Origin: Rhodococcus marinonascens NBRC 14363
GTDB lineage: Bacteria; Actinomycetota; Actinomycetes; Mycobacteriales; Mycobacteriaceae
NCBI RefSeq assembly: GCF_001894885.1
Contig: NZ_BCXB01000002.1
Span: 1 to 64,000, forward strand
Direction: 5' to 3'
Length of the DNA stretch: 64,000 bases
Below are positions 44,931-54,206 of the stretch, piece after piece. The position numbers and the translations under genes were made by a program. The notes under the pieces are model-generated. The model saw only the letters and a program-made list of their open reading frames with translations. It ran no database searches and was not told where the DNA came from. Positions within the stretch are counted from its first letter, which is position 1. The number at the start of each line of letters is the position of its first letter.

Positions 44931-45970
44931 TGGGCGCTCGCATTGGAGTGATCGGACTCGGCCGTATCGGGAGCTACCATGCCCGAAACCTGCTCGGCAT
45001 GGACGGAGTCGACACACTGATCGTCACCGACGCCGACCCGAGCCGAACCAGCGACGTGTCAACCGAACTCGACGTCCCGGCCGCCCCGAACCCGGACGCA
45101 CTGTTCGAGTCCGGAGTGGACGCGGTACTCATCGCGGCGTCCTCCGGTTCGCATGCCGAGTTGATCGAGGCTGCTGTGGATCGAGGTATCCCTACGTTCT
45201 GCGAGAAGCCGGTCGCCGATTCCATCGAATCGTCGCTGCGCGCTCTACGGGCGGTGGAGCAGACGGCGGTACCCGTCCAAATCGGATTTCAACGACGCTT
45301 CGATCCGGGCCTCATCAGCGCTTACAATGCGGTTCGTGCCGGTGACCTGGGATGGCTGCACACATTGCGGTCGACCACGCTCGATCCCGCTCCTCCTCCC
45401 GTGTCGTATATCGCCCGGTCCGGCGGCATCTTCCGCGACTGCGCGATACACGACTTCGACATCATCCGCTGGGTCAGCGGCCAGGAGGTCACCTCCGTCT
45501 TCGCCACCGGTGCCAATCAGGGCGATCCGGCGATCGCAGAGGCCGGCGATGTCGATACCGGCGCCGCGGTATTGACTCTCGACGGCGGCACCCTCGCAGT
45601 CGTATCGACCACCCGCTACAACGCGCGCGGTTACGACAGCAGACTCGAGGTCCTCGGGTCCGCTGATTCCGTAGTCGCTGGGCTCGACGAGCAGCTACCA
45701 CTGCGCTCGGTCGACCCCGGTGCGCAGTTTCCGAGCGGCGTTCCACACTCGTTCTTCATGGACCGCTTCGCCGCCGCATATCGCGCCGAACTCGAAGCAT
45801 TCGTCGACGTGGTAGCCGGACGCCGGACGTCGCCGTGTACCCCCGCGGACGCTGTGGAGTCCGCCTGGATTGCCGAGGCGGCCGCATTGTCTCTCCACGG
45901 GGGGCGCTCGGTCACCATCGCCGAAGTCAAAGAACTGGTTCTCCAGACCGAAAAGGAGGCAAGCTCTTAG
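44930..45970 (+). CDS. iolG: Myo-inositol 2-dehydrogenase (Gfo/Idh/MocA family)
   Basis: A 346-aa NAD-dependent oxidoreductase. N-terminal Rossmann motif RIGVIGLGRIGSYHARNL, EKPVADS (catalytic Lys of the EKP motif), and DCAIHDFDIIRWVSG with the Asp/His active-site pair match IolG. It oxidises myo-inositol to scyllo-inosose, the first step of the pathway. It is followed, after an inserted IS element, by the iolE-like gene. Confidence 0.9.
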   Translation: MGARIGVIGLGRIGSYHARNLLGMDGVDTLIVTDADPSRTSDVSTELDVPAAPNPDALFESGVDAVLIAASSGSHAELIEAAVDRGIPTFCEKPVADSIESSLRALRAVEQTAVPVQIGFQRRFDPGLISAYNAVRAGDLGWLHTLRSTTLDPAPPPVSYIARSGGIFRDCAIHDFDIIRWVSGQEVTSVFATGANQGDPAIAEAGDVDTGAAVLTLDGGTLAVVSTTRYNARGYDSRLEVLGSADSVVAGLDEQLPLRSVDPGAQFPSGVPHSFFMDRFAAAYRAELEAFVDVVAGRRTSPCTPADAVESAWIAEAAALSLHGGRSVTIAEVKELVLQTEKEASS

Positions 45971-47290
45971 CGGTTCCTCACGGCTGAAGCCGGGGGATTC
46001 CAAGCTCAGACCGCACACACAACCAACCCGGAGGAAGGCCGCACATGTCTGACGTCGTCAACACTTGTGTGGCCCCGTTCTGCCACAGCCAGGATCACCC
46101 TGGCAGCGTTCCAATCCCTACCCGCAGTAAACCCGCAGGCCGTGCATCGGAAAGTTCGTTCCGACAGTTCGAGTCGCTGCTTGGCTCTCGCGAAGCAACT
46201 CGAACACGTCATCGTCGTATACCAGGGCCGCACCAACACCACCCTCCGGCCGGCCCGCCTGCCACGCTCGATCAATTCCTGTTTCGCCGCACCCACCGCA
46301 GCATCCGCCGCCTTGCGTGCCATCGTGGACTTCGCCAGAAAGGTGGGTTTGAAGTCCTCCACGGCGATCAAGTCGTGATGATCGACCACCCGCTTCGCCC
46401 ACACCCGAGAATCGTGCCGAGTCTGTCGGGTGGCTTTCTTGTGCAGTGTCGCCGCCGCACGCCTGGCCCGCACGTATCCGCCGGTTTGGGGGCCGCGTTT
46501 CCCGTTGTGCCGTCTCGCCATCTTCCGTTGCGCCTTGGCCAACTCGGCGGCGCAACGCTTCCGATGCCCGAGAGACGGCAGGTCGTAGGCGCTGTCGGTG
46601 GCGGTCGCCGTGGTCGACACACCCCAATCGATACCGAGACCGCTGTCCGGGTCCGCGTCGGGGGCCGGTTCGGTGTCGCGCCGCACCACGAAGGAGGCAT
46701 ACCAGTGCCCGAGGCTGTCCTGATACACCCGGACACTGGTCGGGTCGGATGGCAGGTCGCGGGACCACACCACCGGGATGGTGACACCCTTCGGCAACAC
46801 CAGACGCCGCTCACGGATGCAGAATCCGCGGGTGGTGTACCCGAGCGACGGCAGCACCTTCTTCCGGGACTTGAACGCCGGCCTTCCGCGGCCCTTCACC
46901 GTGAAGGAGTGGCCGAGGGCCAGCCCGTAAGTGCGGAGCATTTGTTGCTGTGCGACTTGGGAACCGTCGCGGAGCCATGTGTTCCTGCCGCGGGCGGCGG
47001 TGAGCAGTTTCGACAGTTTTCCGAATGTCGGCTTCGGCCCGGACTTGTGTTGGTGGACTGCTTCGTTCCACAGGAACCGGCAACGATGCCATTCGGTAGG
47101 TGTAGCGCACAGTCTCGATCACACCCACCCACCAAGCTCGACAACTACTCTGCCGGAACAACTCTGGAAAAGATCCTACCACGCCGGCACTGTCGGTAAC
47201 CAACTATTGGAGGCCCCAACCACTATGTTGAGAACCAACGAAACACCTGACCTCCCTTACCTCCCCACGGCTAAAGCCGGGGGTTTCTCG
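45971..47290 (-). mobile_element. IS605-type element (tnpB only) in the iol operon
   Basis: A tnpB-only element between iolG and the iolE-like gene. Near both ends is a short hairpin with the same core on the same strand: CGGCT-GA-AGCCG (45981-45992) and CGGCT-AA-AGCCG (47268-47279), the latter extended by CCCC/GGGG. This fits the subterminal palindromes of the IS200/IS605 superfamily. No tnpA is present. Exact borders are approximate. The insertion separates iolG from downstream iol genes and may affect their transcription. Confidence 0.7.
46006..47122 (-). pseudogene. tnpB: TnpB-like RNA-guided nuclease gene with a disrupted N-terminus
   Basis: From ATG 46941 a 311-aa reading carries the RuvC-type catalytic residues (GIDWG, VEDFKP, GRDWNAA) and the zinc ribbon CSSC...CTAC. 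The normal N-terminus starts upstream at GTG 47122 (VIETVRYTYR) but in another frame; the continuation WHRCRFLWNEAV is out of frame with it. A deletion of about 20 codons with frameshift between these parts is likely. The protein would lack its N-terminal RNA/DNA-binding part, so RNA-guided activity is doubtful. Confidence 0.75.
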
Positions 47291-47301
47291 GGCGGCACCC
47301 G

Positions 47302-48168
47302 ATGAGCAGTCCCCGTATCGCCGGCGCGCCCATCTCCTGGGGTGTCTGCGAGGTTCCCGGATGGGGATATCAACTCGACCCGGCACAGGTATTGCGTGAG
47401 ATGCGCGAAGTCGGTCTGGTCGCCACCGAGATCGGCCCGGAAGGCTTTCTGCCTGCCTCTCCCGCCGAGTTGGCCAGGGTTCTCGCCGACCATGACCTGA
47501 GTGCGGTGGGCGGTTTCGCTCCGGTCCTGCTGCACGACGGCGCCCACGATCCGGTGCCCGGCATTTCGCCCATCCTCGACGGCTTCGTGGCCGCGGGTGC
47601 GGAGGTGCTGGTACTCGCCGCAGTTACGGGTTCGGTCGGGTACGACTCCCGCCCGGAACTCGGTGAGCAGGAATGGAAAACGCTGCTGCACAATCTTGAT
47701 CGCCTGGCGGATGCAGCCGCAGAGCGAGGAATCCGGGCGGTGATCCACCCGCACGTCGGCACCATGATCGAACAGCGAGACGAAGTTCTCCGAGTCCTCG
47801 ACGGCTCCGGCATCCCGCTGTGCCTCGACACCGGCCACCTCCTGATCGGCGGCACCGACCCAGCGGAACTGACGCGCCAGGCGCCGAACCGGATCGCCCA
47901 CGTACACCTCAAGGATGTCGACCACGCCCTGGCGGCCCGCGTCCGTGCGGGCGAACTCAGCTACACGGACGGCGTCAAGGCAGGCATGTACCGGCCGCTC
48001 GGCGGGGGTGACGTCGACATCGCAGGTGTCACGCAAATCCTACGAACACAGGGATTCGACGGTTGGTACGTGCTCGAGCAAGACACCATTCTCACCGAGG
48101 CACCGTCCGACGAGGGGCCCGTGCGCGACGTGCGCGCGAGTGTCGCGTACCTACGATCGGTGCTGTGA
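47302..48168 (+). CDS. iolE: Sugar phosphate isomerase/epimerase, inosose dehydratase-like
   Basis: A 288-aa TIM-barrel (AP endonuclease-2 fold) protein. The N-terminal GAPISWGVCEVPGWG motif, VIHPHVGTMIE and CLDTGHLLIGG with metal-binding His/Glu/Asp, then HVHLKDVD are found in IolE/IolH/IolI-type enzymes. Likely 2-keto-myo-inositol dehydratase or isomerase; which one cannot be decided by eye. The stop overlaps the ATG of the next gene (TGATG). Confidence 0.8.
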   Translation: MSSPRIAGAPISWGVCEVPGWGYQLDPAQVLREMREVGLVATEIGPEGFLPASPAELARVLADHDLSAVGGFAPVLLHDGAHDPVPGISPILDGFVAAGAEVLVLAAVTGSVGYDSRPELGEQEWKTLLHNLDRLADAAAERGIRAVIHPHVGTMIEQRDEVLRVLDGSGIPLCLDTGHLLIGGTDPAELTRQAPNRIAHVHLKDVDHALAARVRAGELSYTDGVKAGMYRPLGGGDVDIAGVTQILRTQGFDGWYVLEQDTILTEAPSDEGPVRDVRASVAYLRSVL

Positions 48169-49166
48169 TGAGCACTCCACTGCGGATCGGGATCTTGGGG
48201 GCATCAAGCATCGGCGAGGATGCGATAGTCAAGCCCGCGAAGGCCACCGGACATCGCCTGGTAGCCATCGCCGCACGCAACCCCGACAGGGCGCGAGCCT
48301 ATGCGGCACGGCACGGAATCGAGCGGACGGTCGCGACGTACGCTGATCTGATTTCGGATCCCGAGGTCGACGTCGTCTACAACGCGCTCCCCAACGGCCT
48401 GCACGGGCCTTGGAATATCGAGGCGGTGCGAACGGGAAAGAATGTCCTGACCGAGAAGCCGTTCTCGAGTAACGCGGAAGAAGCGGAAGCGGTTGTGGCA
48501 GAAGCGGCCGCCGCCGGTGTCACGGTGCTCGAGGGTATCCACTATGTGTTCCACCCGGTCAACCAACGCCTGTTCGGCTTGGTTCGCAGTGGTGACATCG
48601 GGACCGTGACCGCGGTCGAGACCGAATTCCGTACCCCTCTGCCTGCCGCGAGCGATCCGCGATGGGAGTTGCCATTGGCAGGCGGATCGATGATGGACGT
48701 CGGCTGCTACGGCATCCATGCCGCGCGAATGCTCGCCGATGTGTGCGGAGGAACCCCCCGCGTGGTCGGGACACGAGTCCAGGAATACGCGCCGGGCGTC
48801 GATTCGCGGTTCGACGCGGACCTGGAGTACCCCTCCGGTATTCGGGCAACCGTCGCCAGTACCATGCTCGCAGACCATCTGCACTTCACGTTCCGAGTGA
48901 TCGGGACCGAGGGTGAGGTGCTCGTCCACAACTTCCTCCGACCCCACGACGATGATCGGGTTTCCGTCACGATCGGCGGCACCACGACGGTCGAGCATCT
49001 CGGGACGAAGTCGTCCTACACCTTCCAGTTGGAGGCTTTGGCTGATCATCTGTCCGGTGGCACAACGCTTCCGATCGGTCCGGCGGATGCTGTCGCCAAC
49101 ATGAGGATGATCGACGAGGCCTACCTGCATGCGGGTCTCGGTATCCGTCCCACCAGTTTTCTCTGA
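48168..49166 (+). CDS. Gfo/Idh/MocA-family oxidoreductase
   Basis: A 332-aa dehydrogenase starting at ATG 48168 within the iolE-like stop. Rossmann motif RIGILGASSIGEDAIVKPA, EKPFSSN (EKP motif), GGSMMDVGCYGIH with the catalytic His region. It probably oxidises an inositol isomer or a related sugar (scyllo- or chiro-inositol, or glucose-fructose type); substrate undetermined. Followed by a strong bidirectional terminator. Confidence 0.88.
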   Translation: MSTPLRIGILGASSIGEDAIVKPAKATGHRLVAIAARNPDRARAYAARHGIERTVATYADLISDPEVDVVYNALPNGLHGPWNIEAVRTGKNVLTEKPFSSNAEEAEAVVAEAAAAGVTVLEGIHYVFHPVNQRLFGLVRSGDIGTVTAVETEFRTPLPAASDPRWELPLAGGSMMDVGCYGIHAARMLADVCGGTPRVVGTRVQEYAPGVDSRFDADLEYPSGIRATVASTMLADHLHFTFRVIGTEGEVLVHNFLRPHDDDRVSVTIGGTTTVEHLGTKSSYTFQLEALADHLSGGTTLPIGPADAVANMRMIDEAYLHAGLGIRPTSFL

Positions 49167-49177
49167 CCAGTACGCGA

Positions 49178-49226
49178 AACCTGCACCGCCCAACCCCGGC
49201 TCGATTGAGCCGGGACGGTGCAGGTT
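49178..49226. terminator. Bidirectional terminator between convergent operons
   Basis: AACCTGCACCG (49178-49188) pairs with CGGTGCAGGTT (49216-49226), and an inner stem CCCGGCTC (49195-49202) with GAGCCGGG (49207-49214), closing on loop GATT. It separates the Gfo/Idh/MocA gene (+) from the ABC transporter (-). Confidence 0.8.
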
Positions 49227-49239
49227 CGGCGCGAGGTCT

Positions 49240-50052
49240 CTAGCGGCGAAGCTCGTGACTCAGGGTCTCGAGTTCGTCACCACCAGCCATCTCCTTGGTC
49301 AGTTCTTCGAGGGAAATATCCTCGTACTTGGCATCGAGCTTCTGGCGACCGCGATTGAGGAGCACGAAGTGATCGCCGACCATATATGCATGGTGCGGAT
49401 TGTGGGTGATGAAGATGACTCCGAACCCCTGCTCCTTGGCAGCGGTGATGTAACGCAGAACCAATCCTGATTGCTTGACTCCCAGGGCCGCTGTCGGCTC
49501 GTCGAGGGTAAGCACGCGCGCTCCGAAGAAGACGGCTCGGGCGATCGCGACACACTGGCGCTGTCCTCCTGAGAGGCTGCCGATCGGCGCGTCGACATCA
49601 GGCAGTTCGATGCCCATCTTCGACAGTTCCGAGAGCGTGGTTGCGCGCATCGCATTGGCGTCGAGCGACCTGATGATGCCGCTTCTGCGCAATTCCTGCC
49701 CGAGGAAGAAGTTGCGCCACACCGGCATCAACGACACGACGGCGAGATCCTGATACACCGTGGCGATGCCCTTCCCAAGGGCATCCTTCGGCGAATTGAA
49801 GGTCACTGGCTCACCGTCCACCAGCAGTTGGCCCGTGCTCTGCTGATGAAGCCCTGCAATGATCTTGATGAGCGTCGACTTGCCTGCACCGTTGTCACCG
49901 AGCACTCCGGTGACCTCGCCCGCGCCGACTCTGAGGTTGATGCCCTCGAGCGCAATGATGTTTCCGTAGCGCTTGCCGACGTCCACGAGTTCGACGAGCG
50001 GCACCTTGCCGCCCAACTCCGACTCAACAGTTACTTCAGCTGGGGTACTCAT
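49240..50052 (-). CDS. Sugar ABC transporter ATPase (CUT2 type)
   Basis: A 270-aa single-domain ATPase. Walker A GDNGAGKS, Q-loop region YQDLAVV, signature LSGGQRQ and Walker B VLTLDEPTAA are intact. CUT2 importers usually have a doubled ATPase, but short versions like this are known for fructose/inositol-type systems. It powers uptake by the permease and binding protein encoded just upstream; the inositol substrate is inferred from context. Confidence 0.92.
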   Translation of the reverse strand: MSTPAEVTVESELGGKVPLVELVDVGKRYGNIIALEGINLRVGAGEVTGVLGDNGAGKSTLIKIIAGLHQQSTGQLLVDGEPVTFNSPKDALGKGIATVYQDLAVVSLMPVWRNFFLGQELRRSGIIRSLDANAMRATTLSELSKMGIELPDVDAPIGSLSGGQRQCVAIARAVFFGARVLTLDEPTAALGVKQSGLVLRYITAAKEQGFGVIFITHNPHHAYMVGDHFVLLNRGRQKLDAKYEDISLEELTKEMAGGDELETLSHELRR

Positions 50053-50055
50053 TCG

Positions 50056-51114
50056 TCACCTTTTCGCAGCGTAGTTGCGGAATGCGTTGTTGGCGACAAC
50101 CGCCAGCAGCAGCATGGCGCCGAGGAAGAACTTGAACCAGTCGGGATTCCAGCCCGCATAGACGATGCCTTGATTGGTCATACCGAAGATGAACGCGCCG
50201 ATCGCCGCACCGATCGCGGTTCCGTAACCACCGGTGAGCAAGCATCCGCCGATGACCGCGGCGATGATGTAGAGGAACTCATTGCCCACACCCTGACCGG
50301 ACTGCACGGTGTTGAACGAGAACAGCAGGTGCATACCGACGAACCAGGCGGCAAACCCGACCGTCATGAACAGCCCGATCTTGACGGCCGTGACCGGAAC
50401 GCCGATTGCCCGGGCGCTGTCCTGGTTGCCACCGACGGCAAAGATCCAGTTTCCGATCTTGGTTTTGAAGAGAACGTACGTGGCGATGGCGGTGAACAGC
50501 AGCCACCACACGACCGTGATCTTGACGGAGACGTCTCCGATCGTGATGGAGGATGCGAATACCGTCTGGGCAGAATCGAATCCGGCCATGTCGGAGACGC
50601 TGGGTGTGGCCACCTGCCCGCTGACGAGTTTCGTCACGGCAAGATTGATGCCGGTCAGCATCAGGAACGAGCTGAGCGTGATCAGGAAGCTGGGAATCTT
50701 CGTTTTCATCACGAGGTAGCCGTTGAAGAATCCGACCGCGAGCGATACTCCCAGCGCGAACAGAACGCCTACCCAGAGATTGAGATGGAGGTTGTAAGCG
50801 ATCATCGAGGCGGCGAGCGACGACGTGGTGACCGCGACACCGGCCGACAGGTCGAACTCTCCGCCGATCATCAGCAGCGCCACTCCGCATGCCATGATGC
50901 CGATCGTCGAACTCGCATACAACACGGTTGCAAGCGCGTCCGGACTACGGAACGGTCCGGCGACGATTGCGAAGAAGACAAAGATTACGATGGCCCCGGC
51001 CAGCGAACCCATCTCAGGGCGGATCAGCAAGCGCTGGAGGCGCTTCTGCTCCCTTACCCGCTCATCGGTGACAACTTTGTGAGCGGATAGGTCGAGATCT
51101 TCCTGCGTGGACAT
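50056..51114 (-). CDS. Sugar ABC transporter permease (CUT2 type)
   Basis: A 352-aa BPD_transp_2 family permease with eight to ten TM helices; GGEFDLSAGVAV and GVGNEFLYIIAAVIGGCLL are family motifs. ATG 51114 is chosen because GGAAGGGAA lies just upstream; the frame runs on to 51159. Four bases separate it from the ATPase gene. Partner of the lipoprotein at 51179. Confidence 0.92.
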   Translation of the reverse strand: MSTQEDLDLSAHKVVTDERVREQKRLQRLLIRPEMGSLAGAIVIFVFFAIVAGPFRSPDALATVLYASSTIGIMACGVALLMIGGEFDLSAGVAVTTSSLAASMIAYNLHLNLWVGVLFALGVSLAVGFFNGYLVMKTKIPSFLITLSSFLMLTGINLAVTKLVSGQVATPSVSDMAGFDSAQTVFASSITIGDVSVKITVVWWLLFTAIATYVLFKTKIGNWIFAVGGNQDSARAIGVPVTAVKIGLFMTVGFAAWFVGMHLLFSFNTVQSGQGVGNEFLYIIAAVIGGCLLTGGYGTAIGAAIGAFIFGMTNQGIVYAGWNPDWFKFFLGAMLLLAVVANNAFRNYAAKR

Positions 51115-51178
51115 GACTTCCCTTCCGTGCTGAACGGGTTCGCGGAATGAGGTCGACAACGCCCTCCTAGCGGCCGGA

Positions 51179-52180
51179 TCAGCGAGTTCCGTTCCTGACG
51201 TACTCGGCGACCGAGTCGATATTCGTGCTGTCGACGAACGCGGGGCCGGTCAGGGTCGGCATGCCGCCACCGATGACGTTGCCGTTGTTGAGGTAGAGCC
51301 ACAGTGAATCGATTGCGAGGTAACCCTCGAGGAACGGCTGCTGGTCGACAGCCCATTGGACGTCACCGGATCTGATGGTGTCGACAAGCTCCGCATTGGT
51401 GTCGAAGGTGACCACCTTCGCGTTGCTGTCGGCGGCGGCAACCGAGGTCACCGCAGTCATCGCATACGGGGCACCGAGAGTCAGCACGTGGTCGATGCTC
51501 GGATCCTCCTGAAGCTTCGCCGTGATGGTCGATTCGACGGTGGGCATGTCCCTTCCGTTGACGTTCAGGATCTCAGTGGATCCGTTGAACGTCTTGACCA
51601 CACCGGCGCAACGCGATTCGAGGCCGACATTCCCCTGCTCGTGAATGACGCACAGGGCCTTCGTAGCGCCGTCCGCATTCAACCGGTCGCCTGCCGCCTC
51701 ACCGGCAATTTCGTCGTCCTGACCGAAGAAACCGCTGGCGCCCATGTCCTTCCAGTCGTCCAGACCTGCATTGAAGGCCACCACCGGAATCCCGTCGCTG
51801 ACGGCGGTAGCCATGGTAGGCGCCAAGGCTTCCGGCTTGGCCAGCGTGAGCGCGATGCCGTCGACCTTGCTATCGATCGCACTCTGGACCAGGTTGGCCT
51901 GGTTTGGGGCCTCCGGGTCCGAGGAGTAACGCAGGTCGATATTGTCCTTCGCTGCCGCGGTTTCGGCACCCTTGCGTACGAGATCCCAAAAGGAGTCGCC
52001 GGGAGCTTCGTGGGTGATCATCGCGACTGTGGCACGAGGAGTGTCGGCCGTGCCTGCGCCAATCCCCGAGGCTGAGGAATCCGGTCTTCCGCCCGTGCTT
52101 GAACAGGCGGCCAGGCCCAGGACCACCGCAGTGGCACCGGCCAGTACGGCGACATGCCTGTGCCCCGTGACAAACGACAT
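51179..52180 (-). CDS. Sugar-binding lipoprotein of the ABC importer
   Basis: A 333-aa periplasmic-binding (type 4) protein. The lipobox LAAC with Cys26 ends the signal peptide; the mature protein shows two alpha/beta lobes (TVAMITHEAPGDSFWDLVRKG, VDGIALTLAKPEAL). First gene of the importer, preceded by the palindromic site at 52268. Ligand inferred to be inositol or a related polyol. Confidence 0.92.
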   Translation of the reverse strand: MSFVTGHRHVAVLAGATAVVLGLAACSSTGGRPDSSASGIGAGTADTPRATVAMITHEAPGDSFWDLVRKGAETAAAKDNIDLRYSSDPEAPNQANLVQSAIDSKVDGIALTLAKPEALAPTMATAVSDGIPVVAFNAGLDDWKDMGASGFFGQDDEIAGEAAGDRLNADGATKALCVIHEQGNVGLESRCAGVVKTFNGSTEILNVNGRDMPTVESTITAKLQEDPSIDHVLTLGAPYAMTAVTSVAAADSNAKVVTFDTNAELVDTIRSGDVQWAVDQQPFLEGYLAIDSLWLYLNNGNVIGGGMPTLTGPAFVDSTNIDSVAEYVRNGTR

Positions 52181-52544
52181 GCATTTCTCCCTCTCGACAT
52201 CAACCTGCGACCAGCGAAAACAGACAGTTCCGGCGGCATGAGGAAGATGTAATACCGGTCACAGCCAAATGTCAATAGTTTGTTCTGACATTAGGACTGC
52301 TTGTCAAAGATCCGACAGCCTATGCATGCGCATCATCGCAGGTGCGAGCAGGAAATATTGCGTCTTCGCACCGCGCGCACCGCGCGTCAGTCGGGCACCG
52401 GCAGGACGCAAGAACTGTCGCCGTATGAGCCGCGTGAGGAATTTTCCTGAGGGTATTTTGACGGATTTTGGGGGTAGTGCCAGGTGCTTGTTGTTGGCAG
52501 GCTGTGAACTACGAGCTCACGAATCCCGGCAGGAAGAGTTTCAC
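52181..52544. promoter_or_regulatory. Upstream region of the ABC operon
   Basis: A 364-bp stretch with no supportable gene between the importer (-) and the dioxygenase relic (+). Its clear feature is the 25-bp palindrome at 52268-52292. It is less GC-rich than its surroundings near that site, consistent with a promoter. Confidence 0.5.
52268..52292. promoter_or_regulatory. Candidate GntR operator, importer promoter
   Basis: AATGTCA (52268-52274) and TGACATT (52286-52292) with an 11-nt spacer. Read on the other strand, the full 25 bases differ at only two positions from the site at 55040 in the gntR/iolC gap. Two matching palindromes before functionally linked genes argue for a common regulator, probably the GntR protein at 54207. 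Confidence 0.75.
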
Positions 52545-52992
52545 ATGGCTCCCGCACTGAGCAGTCAGCTATCACAGTCAGCCGGCCGGCTTCGCCGCGA
52601 TGACTGCGACATCAACGAACTTGCAGCGCTGGCCGAACCCGCGGATTATCCGTTCGCGGATTCGGTGACCGGCGGCGTTCTGCTGTATCAGGCCGACGAC
52701 TTGATCGAACAGTCAACGAAGCCGGAGGTTCGCGCCGAAATTCAGGACGAAATCGCGCGCGCTTCTCACCTGGCCTGGTATCACGGTGTTCCGGGGAGCG
52801 TTCGACGCCGACGTGATAGACCGAGCGACATCCGTCTTCCGCGGCATCCTCGCGGACCAGCATGCGGCCGGTGTGACATCAGGTGACCACTTCGCAAACC
52901 CTGGTGCCAATGATCGAATCTGGGGGGCAAGTCAAACGCGCGCTCACGGATCCCGCTACCTACGTCGACTACTACGCCAACGCCATCGTCCC
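52545..52992 (+). pseudogene. Phytanoyl-CoA dioxygenase-like relic
   Basis: ATG 52545 starts an N-terminal region in frame until about residue 73. The reading then continues in a second frame (GITVFRGAFDADVIDRATSV, up to NDRIWG) and in a third (VKRALTDPATYVDYYANAIV). The second shift lies in a run of six G at about 52920. The pieces together match the N-terminal third of PhyH-type dioxygenases. The iron-binding HxD part is absent; the sequence meets the convergent pseudogene at 53026. At least two frameshifts plus truncation make it non-functional. Confidence 0.7.
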
Positions 52993-53025
52993 GCGTTGCG
53001 CGGCAGTCGATAGCTGGCGAACTTC

Positions 53026-54172
53026 TCAGCCGACCGTTACCCAGCCACCGGACCGTACCGAGGCTACCATCGCGTCCAACGCTTCGGCTGATGCGACGGC
53101 GTCGCCGATGGTCGCCCCGTGCGAAAGACCGTCGACGATCGAACTGATGAAGTTCCGGGCCTGGATCACTTTGAGGTCGTCATAACCCATCGCGTTGGCC
53201 GCACCCGGCTGGAAGCGTCCGAACTCGCCTGATTCCGGGCCCACCAGAACATTTGTGACGGACTGATCCTGGTACTTCGAGCCCAGACTGGTTCCGAGTT
53301 CGCCCATTCGGCGGTAATCCCAGAACACCGCGCCCATGGTTCCGTGGACCTCGAATCCGTAGTTGTTCTGCTCTCCCACCGCAACCCGGCTGGCTTCGAG
53401 AGTGCATCGACCTCCGGACGTCAAGCGCAGGAGCGCACTGACGAAGTCCTCGTTCTCCACCGGTCCCATCTCGCCGCCGGTCGCGCGGGCATGCCCGCTG
53501 GCCGCCGCGGTCGGCCGCGCGCGTTCCGGGATGAAGATCGAGGTGTCCGCAACCAGCGCATCCACCTCGCCGAGAAGGTGGCGGACCCGGTCGATTCCGT
53601 GCGAAGCCAGGTCGCCCAGGACGCCGGCGCCGCCGCGCTCACGCTCGTATCGCCAACTCAGAGCGCCGTCCGGGTGGGCCGCGTAGTCACTGAGAAATCG
53701 GAACCGTGAATGTGATCGTGCCCAGTTCTCCGGAAGTGATCAGGTTCTTCGCCAGTGCCACAGCGGGGGCGTTGCGGTAGTTGAACCCGACCGCCGCCTG
53801 GACACCTGCCGCGTCTACTCCTACAGCAACGGCTTTCGCATCCTCGGTCGACAGACCGACTGGCTTTTCGATCCAGATATGTTTGCCCGCCTCGGCCAGC
53901 GCGACACCCATTTCGCGGTGCAGAAAGTTGGGTGCAGTGATGCTGACGGCGTCGATCGCAGGATCTGCTGCGATGTTGCGCCAATCCTGAGTGCAGGAGT
54001 CGAAGCCGAACTGTTCGGCTGCTTCGACTCCCCTCCCTGGAACGTCGTCGGCCACACACACCAGCCGAATTGCGGGAAGTTCCGGATAGCTCTGCCGCAG
54101 ACGCAGATATGCCTGCGCATGAACGCGGCCCATCCATCCGAATCCGGCGACCGCTACGGACATTTCGGTCAT
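53026..54172 (-). pseudogene. Frameshifted Gfo/Idh/MocA oxidoreductase
   Basis: The N-terminal 161 residues (MSVAVAGFGWMGRVHAQAY, EKPVGLS) end prematurely after TFTVPISQ. In the next frame the protein continues with FLSDYAAHPDGALSWRYER and GDLASHGIDRVRHLLGEVDA without interruption to 53026. One small indel at about 53695-53705 explains this. All other family features look intact, so the break is recent or a sequence error. It is the third inositol-dehydrogenase-like gene here. Confidence 0.8.
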
Positions 54173-54189
54173 GAGGCTCCATTCGGGTC

Positions 54190-54202
54190 ACCACATTGTG
54201 GT
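54190..54202. promoter_or_regulatory. Short palindrome between gntR and the oxidoreductase relic
   Basis: ACCACA-T-TGTGGT, a perfect 13-bp palindrome in the 34-bp gap. It could be an operator for the downstream pseudogene or a coincidence; too short for a terminator. Confidence 0.35.
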
Positions 54203-54206
54203 GTCA

